64,000 nt of DNA from NCBI RefSeq assembly GCF_001708505.1, contig NZ_CP015992.1, positions 434,001-498,000 of the forward strand. The letters are read 5' to 3'. The translations under genes were made by a program, and so were the position numbers. Each line of letters opens with the position of its first letter. Position 1 is the stretch's first letter. Positions 51,353 to 59,762 of the stretch are shown here, in pieces. The notes beneath the pieces were generated by a model. That model did not search any database. It was not told where the DNA came from and saw only the letters and a list, made by a program, of their open reading frames with translations. Origin of the DNA: Pseudomonas sp. TCU-HL1. GTDB taxonomy: Bacteria > Pseudomonadota > Gammaproteobacteria > Pseudomonadales > Pseudomonadaceae.

Positions 51353-53149
51353 ATGCCCGACTACAAGGCCCCGCTGCGCGACATCCGCTTCCTCATCGAC
51401 GAAGTCTTCGACTATCCGGCCAGCTATGCCGCGCTGGGGGCGAGTGACGCCACCCCGGACATGGTCGCGGCGATCCTCGAAGAAGGCGCCAAGTTCTGCG
51501 AGCAGGTGCTCTCGCCGATCAACCGCTCCGGCGATGAAGAAGAGTGCCAATGGCAGGACGGCGTGGTAACCACGCCCAAGGGCTTCAAGGAAGCCTTCGC
51601 CCAGTACGTCGAAGGCGGCTGGAACGGACTGGCGGCGGACCCGGCCTACGGTGGCCAGGGCCTGCCCCATTCCCTCGGCCTGATCATCAGCGAGATGGTC
51701 GCCTCGGCCAACCAGTCCTGGGCCATGTACCCGGGCCTGACCCACGGTGCCATGTCGGCCATCCACGCCCACGGCAGCGAACAGCAGAAGCAGACCTACC
51801 TGACCCGCCTCACCGAAGGCCGCTGGACCGGCACCATGTGCCTGACCGAGCCCCATTGCGGCACCGACCTCGGCATCATCAAGACCCGCGCCGTGCCCCA
51901 GGCCGACGGCAGCTACGCGATCTCCGGCACCAAGATTTTCATCTCCGCCGGTGAGCACGACATGAGCGAAAACATCATCCACCTGGTGCTGGCCAAGCTG
52001 CCCGACGCGCCGGCCGGCACCAAGGGCATTTCCCTGTTCATCGTTCCGAAGTTCATGCCGAACGCCGATGGTTCGGTCGGCGAGCGCAATGCCGTGTCCT
52101 GCGGCTCCATCGAGCACAAGATGGGCATCAAGGCCTCGGCCACCTGCGTGATGAATTTCGACGGCGCCACGGGCTTCCTCATCGGCGAAGCCAACAAGGG
52201 CCTGAACTGCATGTTCACCATGATGAACCACGCCCGCCTCGGCACCGGCATGCAGGGCCTCTGTCTCGGCGAGGCCAGCTACCAGGGCGCCGTGCGCTAC
52301 GCCAACGACCGCTTGCAGATGCGCGCCCTCACCGGGCCCAAGGCGCCGGACAAGGCGGCCGACCCGATCATCGTGCACCCCGACGTGCGTCGCATGCTGC
52401 TGACCATGAAGGCCTTCAATGAAGGCAACCGTGCCTTGGCCTACTTCACCGCCCAGCAACTGGATATCGCCCACCGCAGCGACAGCGCCGAACAGCGCGA
52501 AGCGGCAGATAACCTGCTGGCCTTCCTTACTCCCATCTGCAAGGCCTTCATGACCGACTCCGGCCTGGAAGCCACCAACCTCGGCATGCAGGTATTCGGC
52601 GGCCATGGCTACATCCGCGAGTGGGGCATGGAGCAACTGGTGCGCGATTGCCGCATCGCGCCCATCTACGAGGGCACCAACGGCATTCAGGCACTCGACC
52701 TGCTCGGCCGCAAAGTGCTGGGTAGCCAGGGCAAGCTGTTGCGTGGTTTCACCAAACTCATCCACACCTTCTGCCAGACCCAGGCCGAGCATCCGCGCCT
52801 CAAGGCCCAGGTGGCCGAACTGGCGCGTCTCAACCAGCAGTGGGGTGAACTGACCCAGAAGGTCGGCATGGCCGCCATGAAGAACCCCGACGAGGTGGGC
52901 GCCGCCGCGCTGGATTACCTCATGTACTCCGGCTACATCACCCTGGCCTACTTCTGGCTGCGCATGGCCGTGGTGGCCGATGGCAAGCTGCAAGCGGGCG
53001 AGGGCGACAGCGCCTACTATCAGACAAAGCTGGCGACCTGCGACTTCTACTTCAAGCGCCTGTTGCCGCGCACCGAAGCCCACCGGGCGGCGGTGGAAGC
53101 GGGCAGCGATTGCCTGATGCAGTTGCCGGCCGAAAGCTTCAGTTTGTAA
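51353..53149 (+). CDS. Acyl-CoA dehydrogenase (FadE-like), second paralogue
   Basis: The 598-residue protein is closely related along its length to the first copy: DYKAPLRDIRFLIDEVFDYP, CLTEPHCGTDLG and the catalytic-region IYEGTNGIQALDLLGRK. ATG 51353 with AAGGAGAACCCTGCC upstream is chosen over an earlier in-frame start. It likely differs from its neighbours in chain-length range. Own terminator downstream. Confidence 0.94.
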   Translation: MPDYKAPLRDIRFLIDEVFDYPASYAALGASDATPDMVAAILEEGAKFCEQVLSPINRSGDEEECQWQDGVVTTPKGFKEAFAQYVEGGWNGLAADPAYGGQGLPHSLGLIISEMVASANQSWAMYPGLTHGAMSAIHAHGSEQQKQTYLTRLTEGRWTGTMCLTEPHCGTDLGIIKTRAVPQADGSYAISGTKIFISAGEHDMSENIIHLVLAKLPDAPAGTKGISLFIVPKFMPNADGSVGERNAVSCGSIEHKMGIKASATCVMNFDGATGFLIGEANKGLNCMFTMMNHARLGTGMQGLCLGEASYQGAVRYANDRLQMRALTGPKAPDKAADPIIVHPDVRRMLLTMKAFNEGNRALAYFTAQQLDIAHRSDSAEQREAADNLLAFLTPICKAFMTDSGLEATNLGMQVFGGHGYIREWGMEQLVRDCRIAPIYEGTNGIQALDLLGRKVLGSQGKLLRGFTKLIHTFCQTQAEHPRLKAQVAELARLNQQWGELTQKVGMAAMKNPDEVGAAALDYLMYSGYITLAYFWLRMAVVADGKLQAGEGDSAYYQTKLATCDFYFKRLLPRTEAHRAAVEAGSDCLMQLPAESFSL

Positions 53150-53169
53150 CGTACTGATAGACGGTCGAA

Positions 53170-53193
53170 GGCCCGCCTGGTGCGGGCCTTTTT
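53170..53193 (+). terminator. Terminator after the second acyl-CoA dehydrogenase
   Basis: AGGCCCGC-CTGGT-GCGGGCCTTTTT, 20 bp after the stop. Confidence 0.85.
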
Positions 53194-53209
53194 CATGATG
53201 CGAATGCAT

Positions 53210-53235
53210 ATGACCAGTTGTGAATTATTGGTCAT
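53210..53235. promoter_or_regulatory. Inverted repeat upstream of the third acyl-CoA dehydrogenase
   Basis: ATGACCA (53210-53216) and TGGTCAT (53229-53235) are separated by 12 bp of AT-rich sequence. A second small dyad (ACTCT...AGAGT) follows at about 53241-53259. Candidate operators 100 bp before the gene; no PsrA-type box is seen here, unlike the first copy. Confidence 0.4.
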
Positions 53236-53337
53236 GTTAGGACTCTATGTCTCTAGAGTGTTGCTCATGTACACTGCGGACCTCTTCCGTGAAACCGGCC
53301 GCCCTAGGCCACCTGTGAGTGATTGCGAGGTTTGCAC

Positions 53338-55116
53338 ATGGCTGACTACAAAGCGCCCCTGCGCGATATGCGCTTCGTCCTCAATGAAGTCTTCGAGGTG
53401 GCCAAGCTCTGGGCCGAACTGCCGGCCCTGGCCGAAGTGGTCGATGTCGAGACCGCCTCTGCCATCCTGGAAGAAGCCGGCAAGGTCACCGGTGGCGTGA
53501 TCGCCCCGCTGAACCGTAGCGGCGACGAAGAAGGCTGCCAGTGGAAAGACGGCGCCGTGAGCACTCCGGCCGGTTTCCCCGATGCCTACAAGACCTACGC
53601 CGAAGGCGGCTGGGTTGGCGTGGGTGGTGACCCCGTCTACGGTGGCATGGGCATGCCCAAGGTCATCTCCGCCCAGGTGGAAGAGATGGTCAACTCGGCC
53701 AACCTCTCCTTCGGCCTGTACCCGATGCTGACCGCTGGCGCCTGCCTTTCGCTCAACGCCCACGCCAGTGAAGAACTGAAGGAAAAGTACCTGCCGAACA
53801 TGTACGCAGGTGTCTGGGCTGGCTCCATGTGCCTGACCGAACCCCATGCCGGTACCGACCTCGGCATCATCCGCACCAAGGCCGAGCCCCAGGCCGACGG
53901 CAGCTATAAGATCAGTGGTACCAAGATCTTCATCACCGGCGGTGAGCACGACCTGACTGAGAACATCATTCACCTGGTGCTGGCCAAGCTGCCCGATGCC
54001 CCGGCCGGTCCGAAAGGCATCTCCCTGTTCCTGGTGCCGAAGGTCATGGTCAACGCCGACGGTTCCCTGGGCGAGCAGAACGCCGTGTCCTGCGGCTCCA
54101 TCGAACACAAGATGGGCATCAAGGCCTCGGCCACCTGCGTGATGAACTTCGACGGCGCCACCGGCTACATCATCGACGCCCCGAACAAGGGCCTGGCCGC
54201 CATGTTCACCATGATGAACTACGAGCGCTTGGGTGTTGGCATCCAGGGCCTGGCGTCCGGCGAGCGTTCCTACCAGAGCGCCGTGGAGTACGCCCGCGAG
54301 CGCATCCAGAGCCGCGCCCCGACCGGTCCGGTCGCGAAAGACAAGGCCGCCGACCCGATCATCGTCCACGCCGACGTACGCCGCATGCTGCTGACCATGA
54401 AGGCAGCCAACGAAGGCGGCCGGGCCTTCTCCAGCTACGTCGCCATGCAGCTGGACACCGCCAAGTTCAGCGAAGACGCTGTCGTGCGTAAGCGCGCCGA
54501 AGAAATGGTCGCCCTACTGACCCCCGTGGCCAAGGCCTTCCTCACCGACCTCGGCCTGGAAACCACCGTCCACGGCCAGCAGGTCTTCGGCGGCCACGGC
54601 TTCATCCGCGAGTGGGGCCAGGAGCAACTGGTGCGCGACGTGCGCATCACCCAGATCTACGAAGGCACCAACGGCATCCAGGCCCTGGACCTGATGGGTC
54701 GCAAGGTCGTGGGCAGCGGCGGCGCCTTCTACAAGCACTTCTCCGACGAGATCAAGGCATTCGCCAACAGCGCTTCCGCCGAGCTGGCCGAATTCACCGA
54801 GCCACTGAAAGCGGCTGTCGCCAACCTCGACGAACTGACCGCCTGGGTCCTGGATCGCGCGAAGAACAACCCGAACGAGATCGGCGCCGCCTCGGTTGAG
54901 TACCTCCACGTGTTCGGCTACACCGCCTATGCCTACATGTGGGCGCTGATGGCCCGCGCTTCGCTGGGCAAGGAAGGTCAGGACGACTTCTACGCCAGCA
55001 AGCTCGGTACCGCGCGCTTCTACTTCGCTCGCCTGCTGCCGCGCATCCACTCTCTGACCGCTTCGGTCAAGGCTGGCAGCGAGTCGCTCTACCTGCTGGA
55101 CGCCGCGCAGTTCTAA
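53338..55116 (+). CDS. Acyl-CoA dehydrogenase (FadE-like), third paralogue
   Basis: The 592-residue protein is the most divergent of the three: DYKAPLRDMRFVLNEVFEVA, CLTEPHAGTDLG and IYEGTNGIQALDLMGRK. The ATG at 53338-53340 starts at the conserved MADYKAPL; there is GCGAGG upstream. It corresponds to the third gene of the PA0506-PA0508 group. It is followed by a terminator and the rsmY-like RNA gene. Confidence 0.94.
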   Translation: MADYKAPLRDMRFVLNEVFEVAKLWAELPALAEVVDVETASAILEEAGKVTGGVIAPLNRSGDEEGCQWKDGAVSTPAGFPDAYKTYAEGGWVGVGGDPVYGGMGMPKVISAQVEEMVNSANLSFGLYPMLTAGACLSLNAHASEELKEKYLPNMYAGVWAGSMCLTEPHAGTDLGIIRTKAEPQADGSYKISGTKIFITGGEHDLTENIIHLVLAKLPDAPAGPKGISLFLVPKVMVNADGSLGEQNAVSCGSIEHKMGIKASATCVMNFDGATGYIIDAPNKGLAAMFTMMNYERLGVGIQGLASGERSYQSAVEYARERIQSRAPTGPVAKDKAADPIIVHADVRRMLLTMKAANEGGRAFSSYVAMQLDTAKFSEDAVVRKRAEEMVALLTPVAKAFLTDLGLETTVHGQQVFGGHGFIREWGQEQLVRDVRITQIYEGTNGIQALDLMGRKVVGSGGAFYKHFSDEIKAFANSASAELAEFTEPLKAAVANLDELTAWVLDRAKNNPNEIGAASVEYLHVFGYTAYAYMWALMARASLGKEGQDDFYASKLGTARFYFARLLPRIHSLTASVKAGSESLYLLDAAQF

Positions 55117-55133
55117 GCGCTACTCCGGAACGA

Positions 55134-55166
55134 CGAAGCCCCGCCAGTGTGGGGCTTCGCTTTTTT
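55134..55166 (+). terminator. Terminator after the third acyl-CoA dehydrogenase
   Basis: CGAAGCCCC-GCCAGTGT-GGGGCTTCG followed by six T. Confidence 0.9.
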
Positions 55167-55254
55167 CGGTCCCCCCACAGGTATCCCTTACCGATCGCTT
55201 GCTTAGTCGTTTTTTCCTGGTGCAATAAGTCGGTCCTGGCTAATTGCCAAATCG

Positions 55255-55272
55255 TGTAAGCATTGGCTTACA
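55255..55272 (+). promoter_or_regulatory. GacA box (upstream activating sequence) of rsmY
   Basis: TGTAAG-CATTGG-CTTACA is a perfect match to the GacA-binding consensus TGTAAGN6CTTACA, which in Pseudomonas directly controls the Rsm small RNAs. It lies about 65 bp before the deduced RNA start. A possible -10 element is TAATCT at 55317-55322. Confidence 0.9.
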
Positions 55273-55328
55273 AGCACTGGTGGCTATGGCTCCTTCCGGG
55301 CGCCTGGGGGCGGGGCTAATCTTCACAC

Positions 55329-55452
55329 CATTGGACGTCGCGCAGGAAGCGCATTGCAAAACAGGGATACGCCGGATTTCCGCCAGGATGGCGGTCGGAT
55401 CAGGGATGTCGGGACACAGTCTGCAAAACCTCGCTTCGGCGAGGTTTTTCTT
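55329..55452 (+). ncRNA. rsmY: RsmY-type small RNA (CsrA/RsmA-sequestering)
   Basis: About 124 bp between a GacA box and a strong terminator carry eight GGA motifs (TTGGAC, AGGAAG, GGGATA, CCGGAT, AGGATG, TCGGAT, GGGATG, GGGACA). The start includes GCGCAGGAAGCGCA, a stem-loop presenting GGA that I recall from RsmY. The terminator is AAAACCTCG-CTTCGG-CGAGGTTTTT at 55425-55449. Rsm RNAs titrate RsmA/CsrA and so control secretion, biofilm and secondary metabolites downstream of GacS/GacA. The name rsmY rather than rsmX/Z follows sequence and chromosomal neighbourhood; ends are approximate. The rest of the gap to 55612 shows no gene. Confidence 0.85.
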
Positions 55453-55619
55453 TTTTAGCGTCCTGGAAATACCTGGAGCAGCATTCCTTCGCTTCCACCA
55501 CGCGTTCCAGCATCGAGCGCAGCAACTCCAGAGTCGCCTGCTGGATCACTTAACCGGGACGCATGCGGCGCTGACTTGATGTTCCCCTTTCTATTGAGAG
55601 AGGGCGGATGGGGACGCTT

Positions 55620-55715
55620 GTGAGAGCGGTTTCAATCGCGAAAGGACCGATGCGCGGTCCCCTTTGCTGTTCGTTCGGGCCTGAGGCCCGGATTCGCGAA
55701 TGGACTCGCTCCCAC
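55620..55715. repeat. Diverged REP pair (REPIN)
   Basis: TGAGAGCGGTTTCAATCGCG and its partner TTCGCGAATGGACTCGCTCC bracket about 55 bp just after the davA end. Confidence 0.75.
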
Positions 55716-55725
55716 AAGATTCAAA

Positions 55726-56520
55726 TCAGGCCAGCGAGCCGTACAACTCCGCCCGCCGATCCTTGAGGTAGGTGATGCTCGCCCGCGAAGCCTCCAGCGT
55801 GTCCCGCTTGAGGTCGGCGAAGGCCAGGGTTTCCTCGCGGCCACACACGGCCGCCTGGCTTCCGTCCGGTGCAGAAACGCTGGAGAGGCCGCAATAGCGA
55901 ATCTGCCCCTCGCCGCCACAGTAGTTGGCGTAGGCCACATAGCACTGGTTCTCGAAGGCGCGGGCACGGACCAGCACGTCGCAGACGAAATCGAATGGCT
56001 CCATGTTGGCGGTCGGCACCAGTACCGCATCGGCGCCGGCAAGTGCCAGGCGCCGCACGTTCTCCGGGAACTCCACGTCGTAGCAGATCAGCATGCCCAG
56101 CTTCCAGCCGTTCAGTTCCAGCAGCGGATAGTCATCGTCGCCGGCGCTGAACATGCTGTTGTCCAGTTCACCGAAGAGGTGGGTCTTGCGGTAGTTGCCG
56201 AGGCACTGGCCCTGGGCGTCGATCAGTTGCACCGAATTGAAGAGGGCACCGTCAGCGCTGCGCTCCGGGTAGCCGTAGAGAATGGCGATGCCATGCTCGC
56301 GGGCGATCCCGGCCACCCGTTCGGCCCAGGCGCCGTCGCGGGCTTCGGCCAGGGCACTGACTGCGTCCAGGCCGATGTTGTAGCCGCTGAGGTACATCTC
56401 CGGCGTAATTAGCAGCGCCGCGCCGCGCCTGGCCGCCTCGGCCGCCCGCTGCTGCAGGCGTTCGAGGTTGGCCGCAGGTTCCAGCGGCAGAGGTGGACAC
56501 TGATAGAGGGCGATGCGCAT
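55726..56520 (-). CDS. davA: 5-aminovaleramidase (carbon-nitrogen hydrolase)
   Basis: The 264-residue nitrilase-superfamily amidase has the Glu-Lys-Cys triad: ALLITPEMYLSGYNI (Glu), NYRKTHLFGELD (Lys) and GMLICYDVEFPEN (Cys). Beside davB, it hydrolyses 5-aminovaleramide, the lysine 2-monooxygenase product, to 5-aminovalerate. ATG 56518-56520 is used; an upstream extension runs into the davB end. The gap from davB is 14 bp, so the two form an operon. Confidence 0.92.
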   Translation of the reverse strand: MRIALYQCPPLPLEPAANLERLQQRAAEAARRGAALLITPEMYLSGYNIGLDAVSALAEARDGAWAERVAGIAREHGIAILYGYPERSADGALFNSVQLIDAQGQCLGNYRKTHLFGELDNSMFSAGDDDYPLLELNGWKLGMLICYDVEFPENVRRLALAGADAVLVPTANMEPFDFVCDVLVRARAFENQCYVAYANYCGGEGQIRYCGLSSVSAPDGSQAAVCGREETLAFADLKRDTLEASRASITYLKDRRAELYGSLA

Positions 56521-56534
56521 GGGCGTCTCCTGGC

Positions 56535-58217
56535 TCAGTCCGGCAGGGCGATGGGGCCGAGTTCGGCGAACGTGTCGCCGGGACCGGGGTTTTCGGCCGG
56601 GGTGCTGCCGCCAAAGTGTTTCATGATGCCCCACACGGCGTTGAGCGAGGTCTGGACCGCCCCTTCCACCCAGGCCGGGGTCCAGGACACGTCGTCACCA
56701 GCGATGAAGATGCCGCGTTGTTCGGCGGGCATGTCGTCCTGCATGAAGTGCGCGTACATGCGCTGGTTGTAGCGGTAGTGGCCCGGCAGCGCGCCCTTGA
56801 AGGCGCCGAGGAAGTGCGGGTCCGACTCCCAGGAAATGGTGATCGGGTCGCCGATGATATGTCCGGCGATGTCCACGTCCGGGTAGATCTTCTTCAGCGC
56901 GTCCAGAGCCAGCTTCACGCGCTTCTCCACCGGGTGCGGCAGCATCTTCAGTGCGTCGCTCATCCACGAGTAGGACAGGCAGATGACGCCTGGCTTGTCG
57001 TCGCCGTTGTCGAACAGGTAGGTGCCGCGGGTGAGGCGATCGGTCAGGGTCATGCTCAAGGTGTCGCGACCGGTTTCCGGGTTCTTGTCCTTCCAGAACG
57101 GGCGATCGACCATCACGAAGGTCTTCGATGACTGCATGTAGCGGGTGCGGTCCAGGGCCATCCACATCTTCTGCGAGAAGAGCGATTCCTCGCATTCGAT
57201 CTGGGTGGTCAGCAACCAGCTCTGGCAGGTGGCGAGCACCGCGGCGTAATGGCGGGTGTCACCCCAGTTGTCGGTGACCGCGAGGCGGCCATCGGCGGCA
57301 CGGGCGATGCGCTTCACGCCGGGACGCGCCGCGCCGTTGTGCAGGGACGCCAGGCTGGTGCCGGCCGGCCAGTGCACGCAGCTTGAAGGGGCGTGGCGCC
57401 AGATGCCCATGGGGACCTGCTGCACGCCGCCGACGATCAGGTGCTGGTTGTCGTCGCAGGCGGTCATCACCACGCGGAAGATTTCCAGCATCGAGTTGGG
57501 GAAGTCGGAGTCCCAGCCGCCGGTGCCGAAGCCCACCTGGCCGAACACCTCGCGGTGGTGGAAGGACAGCTTGGCAAAGGCCTTGGAACTGGCGACGAAA
57601 TCGTAGAAGGTGCGGTCGTCCCACAGTGGAACCAGGGTGTTCCACAGCTCCTTCAGGCGCTTCACATCGCGGTCGCGGATGGCCTGCTGGATGTCGCCGA
57701 ACCGGGCACCGTCTTCCAGCGCGTCGGCCCAGGCGTCGGCCACTTCCTGGAACAGCGCCGGCAGGTCGGCCAGCTGCTCGGCGTAGTAGGTCTTGCCCTC
57801 GATATCGATCACCGTGCTGCCCGAGGCCGGAGTCAGCGGGTTGGGGAAGGGCTGGGTCTTGAGGCCAAGCATGTCCACGTAGTGGTAGAAGGCGGTGGAA
57901 GACGCCGGGAAGCGCATGCCGCCCAGCTCGGCGATGATGCCGTCGGTACCTTCGAAAGTCTGCGAACGCAGGCGCCCGCCCATTTTCGAGGCTTCGTACA
58001 CCACCGGCTTGAGGCCCATCTTCATCAGCTCATAGGCCGCCACCAGGCCGGCGATGCCGGCCCCGACGATAGCCACCTCGGCTCCGTGCTGCTCGGCGGG
58101 AATGCTGCCCAGGCCAGCCGGATGCTGAATCCAGTCATCGAAGGCGAAGGGGAAGTCCGGGCCGAAGATGGTGATGGGTTTCTTGCCGTCGGCGGGGTGA
58201 CGATTGTTGTTGTTCAT
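56535..58217 (-). CDS. davB: Lysine 2-monooxygenase
   Basis: This FAD-dependent enzyme converts L-lysine with oxygen to 5-aminovaleramide, CO2 and water. It is a 560-residue flavin amine oxidase with the FAD motif VAIVGAGIAGLVAAYELMKM (about 48-67), GGRLRSQTFEGTDGI and a C-terminal FAD segment IAGDDVSWTPAWVEGAVQTS. The sequence closely resembles DavB of P. putida as I recall it (start NNNNRHPADGKKPITIFGPD). davB-davA open the 5-aminovalerate pathway to glutarate; davTD are not in the window. Confidence 0.93.
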   Translation of the reverse strand: MNNNNRHPADGKKPITIFGPDFPFAFDDWIQHPAGLGSIPAEQHGAEVAIVGAGIAGLVAAYELMKMGLKPVVYEASKMGGRLRSQTFEGTDGIIAELGGMRFPASSTAFYHYVDMLGLKTQPFPNPLTPASGSTVIDIEGKTYYAEQLADLPALFQEVADAWADALEDGARFGDIQQAIRDRDVKRLKELWNTLVPLWDDRTFYDFVASSKAFAKLSFHHREVFGQVGFGTGGWDSDFPNSMLEIFRVVMTACDDNQHLIVGGVQQVPMGIWRHAPSSCVHWPAGTSLASLHNGAARPGVKRIARAADGRLAVTDNWGDTRHYAAVLATCQSWLLTTQIECEESLFSQKMWMALDRTRYMQSSKTFVMVDRPFWKDKNPETGRDTLSMTLTDRLTRGTYLFDNGDDKPGVICLSYSWMSDALKMLPHPVEKRVKLALDALKKIYPDVDIAGHIIGDPITISWESDPHFLGAFKGALPGHYRYNQRMYAHFMQDDMPAEQRGIFIAGDDVSWTPAWVEGAVQTSLNAVWGIMKHFGGSTPAENPGPGDTFAELGPIALPD

Positions 58218-58311
58218 GATGGACCTTGAAGGCGGTGAGAGGGGCTGCCGAACGGGGCAGCGTTGCAGGCCATTCTAGGGAGTGCCAATTTCGTCCATAA
58301 GAAGCAGAGTG

Positions 58312-58367
58312 TCGTCATTTAGTAGTAATGCAACGAAATATGACGATCAAGTTGTGCTGAATGACGA
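58312..58367. promoter_or_regulatory. Repeated heptamers upstream of davB
   Basis: TCGTCAT (58312-58318) and ATGACGA (58340-58346) form an inverted pair, and ATGACGA recurs at 58361-58367. Multiple copies at about 21-28 bp spacing fit an Lrp-type protein; the adjacent Lrp gene is the natural candidate. Confidence 0.45.
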
Positions 58368-58420
58368 AAAAGGCTTGCGTGCGCTTTCCATCAGGGTAGC
58401 CAGTGGAGAGAGCGAAGTTC

Positions 58421-58519
58421 GTAGGTTGGTCCGAGCTGCGCGAGGCCCAACATGTGGAGTCAGGCCGCCAATCGTTGGGTTTCGCTGCGCTCTAGCGGAA
58501 CGCCGCCCGCACCAACCTT
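58421..58519. repeat. GTAGGTTGG palindrome
   Basis: GTAGGTTGGTCCGAGCTGCG...GCCCAAC pairs with CGTTGGGTTTCGCTGCGCTC...GCACCAACCTTCTAC. It ends directly at the stop codon of the Lrp gene (58520-58522). Second copy of the 38211-38311 family. Confidence 0.8.
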
Positions 58520-58987
58520 CTACGTGGCGGTCGGTGCCAGCGGCTGGCCGCGGTCGATCTTGCAACTGAGGATGATCGAGGTGGTGGTCTTCTCCACCCC
58601 GTCGACGCTGCCGATCAGGTCCAACAGCTCATCGAGGCGCTCGGGTGAGTCGGCGCGCAGCCAGGCCACGTAATCGAACTCGCCGCTCACGGCGCAGAGC
58701 ACCTGCACCTGTGCCATGCCGGTCAGGCGCCGCAGCACGTCTTTGCCGCTGCGTGGCTTCACCGTGATGCCCACGTAGGCCTGCAGTCCGCCATCGGCCA
58801 CGCGCTGGCCCAGACGCACGCCGTAGCCGGTAATGACCTGGGCTTTCTCCAGCCGCGCCAGGCGCGAGGTCACCGTGGTACGCGCGATTCCCAGGCGCCG
58901 GGCAAGCATGGCCACGCTCTCGCGGGCGTTGATCTGCAAGGCGGCGATCAACTGGCGATCGATTTCGTCGAGGGGCAGGTCGGACAT
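58520..58987 (-). CDS. Lrp/AsnC-family regulator, probably of davBA
   Basis: The 155-residue protein has an N-terminal helix-turn-helix (VAMLARRLGIARTTVTSRLA) and a C-terminal ligand-sensing RAM/ACT-like domain (GGLQAYVGITVKPRSGKDVL). ATG 58985-58987 begins MSDLPLDEIDRQLIAAL; the in-frame extension upstream is not conserved. It precedes davBA in the same direction, as the P. putida neighbour of davB does. A lysine or aminovalerate effector is inferred. Confidence 0.9.
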   Translation of the reverse strand: MSDLPLDEIDRQLIAALQINARESVAMLARRLGIARTTVTSRLARLEKAQVITGYGVRLGQRVADGGLQAYVGITVKPRSGKDVLRRLTGMAQVQVLCAVSGEFDYVAWLRADSPERLDELLDLIGSVDGVEKTTTSIILSCKIDRGQPLAPTAT

Positions 58988-59308
58988 AGTGGGCTCGGCG
59001 TGGGACGTTGCTAGGCTTTGCACGAAAACTGCCTGCGCTCGGTGATGCTGCGTTGAAATCGGCCTCAGAATGCTCATTTACAAGCGGTAAACTGTGCTTC
59101 TTCGGCCAATTTCGCCTTGCCTGACCTTCGCTCGGCGACTTTTCGTACAAACCCTTAGAAGGTTAGCGGGTGTGCAAGGCTACCTGAAGCGTGGCGGCCG
59201 CGCCCACTGGTCGGTGCTGGCATCGCGGCAGTGGGGGGAGGTCCAGACTGAACGGGACATGACCGGCGCTACGCCGGCCCCATTCACTTTCGCGGGAGTC
59301 TCGTCACC
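58988..59308. other. Gene-free gap between the Lrp gene and the glycine-zipper gene
   Basis: This 321-bp region contains the divergent promoters but no convincing -35/-10 pair and no conserved gene or hairpin that I can support. Confidence 0.4.
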
Positions 59309-59761
59309 ATGAGCCCCATCGCATCCTGCCGCTGGACCCTGCTGGCCTCGCTCGTCTGCCTGCCTGTCTTCGCCGAAACCGTGGTGCCCCTGCAGGGCCA
59401 GACCCAGCAGCAAATCCAGCAGGACATCGCCAACTGCCAGGCCCAGGCCGGCAGTTCCGCGAGCACCACGACCTCCGCCCCGAGCGGCGGTCGTGTTCGG
59501 GGCGCCGCCACTGGTGCGGTGGCGGGGGCCGCGGTCGCGCAGTCGCGCAGCAACAACTTCGACCGGATCGATGATGACCTGCAGCAGGAATACCGGCAGG
59601 AACGGGCCAAGGACGCGGCGGTAGCCGGGATGGTGGTCGGCGGCTCGCGCCAGCGCCAGGAACGCCGGCAGGACCGCCGCGCCAACGAGCAGGCCAGCAG
59701 TACGGCCTCCTCGGCCTACATGAGTTGCCTGCAGCAGCGGGGTTACCAGGTCACGCCCTGA
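59309..59761 (+). CDS. Exported glycine-zipper protein
   Basis: The 150-residue protein has a signal peptide (CRWTLLASLVCLPVFA), a Gln-rich first part, a glycine-zipper-like segment (RVRGAATGAVAGAAVAQSR) and a second AVAGMVVGGSRQRQ, then a Cys and aromatic C-terminus (YMSCLQQRGYQVTP). Paired cysteines (IANCQAQA and YMSC) may form a disulfide. It converges on the CapA gene. Function unknown. Confidence 0.8.
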   Translation: MSPIASCRWTLLASLVCLPVFAETVVPLQGQTQQQIQQDIANCQAQAGSSASTTTSAPSGGRVRGAATGAVAGAAVAQSRSNNFDRIDDDLQQEYRQERAKDAAVAGMVVGGSRQRQERRQDRRANEQASSTASSAYMSCLQQRGYQVTP

Positions 59762-59762
59762 T

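Noticed and set aside
55244..55579. A 111-codon frame across the rsmY region
   Set aside because: It overlaps the GacA box, RNA and terminator, and the translated sequence has no similarity I can recognise.
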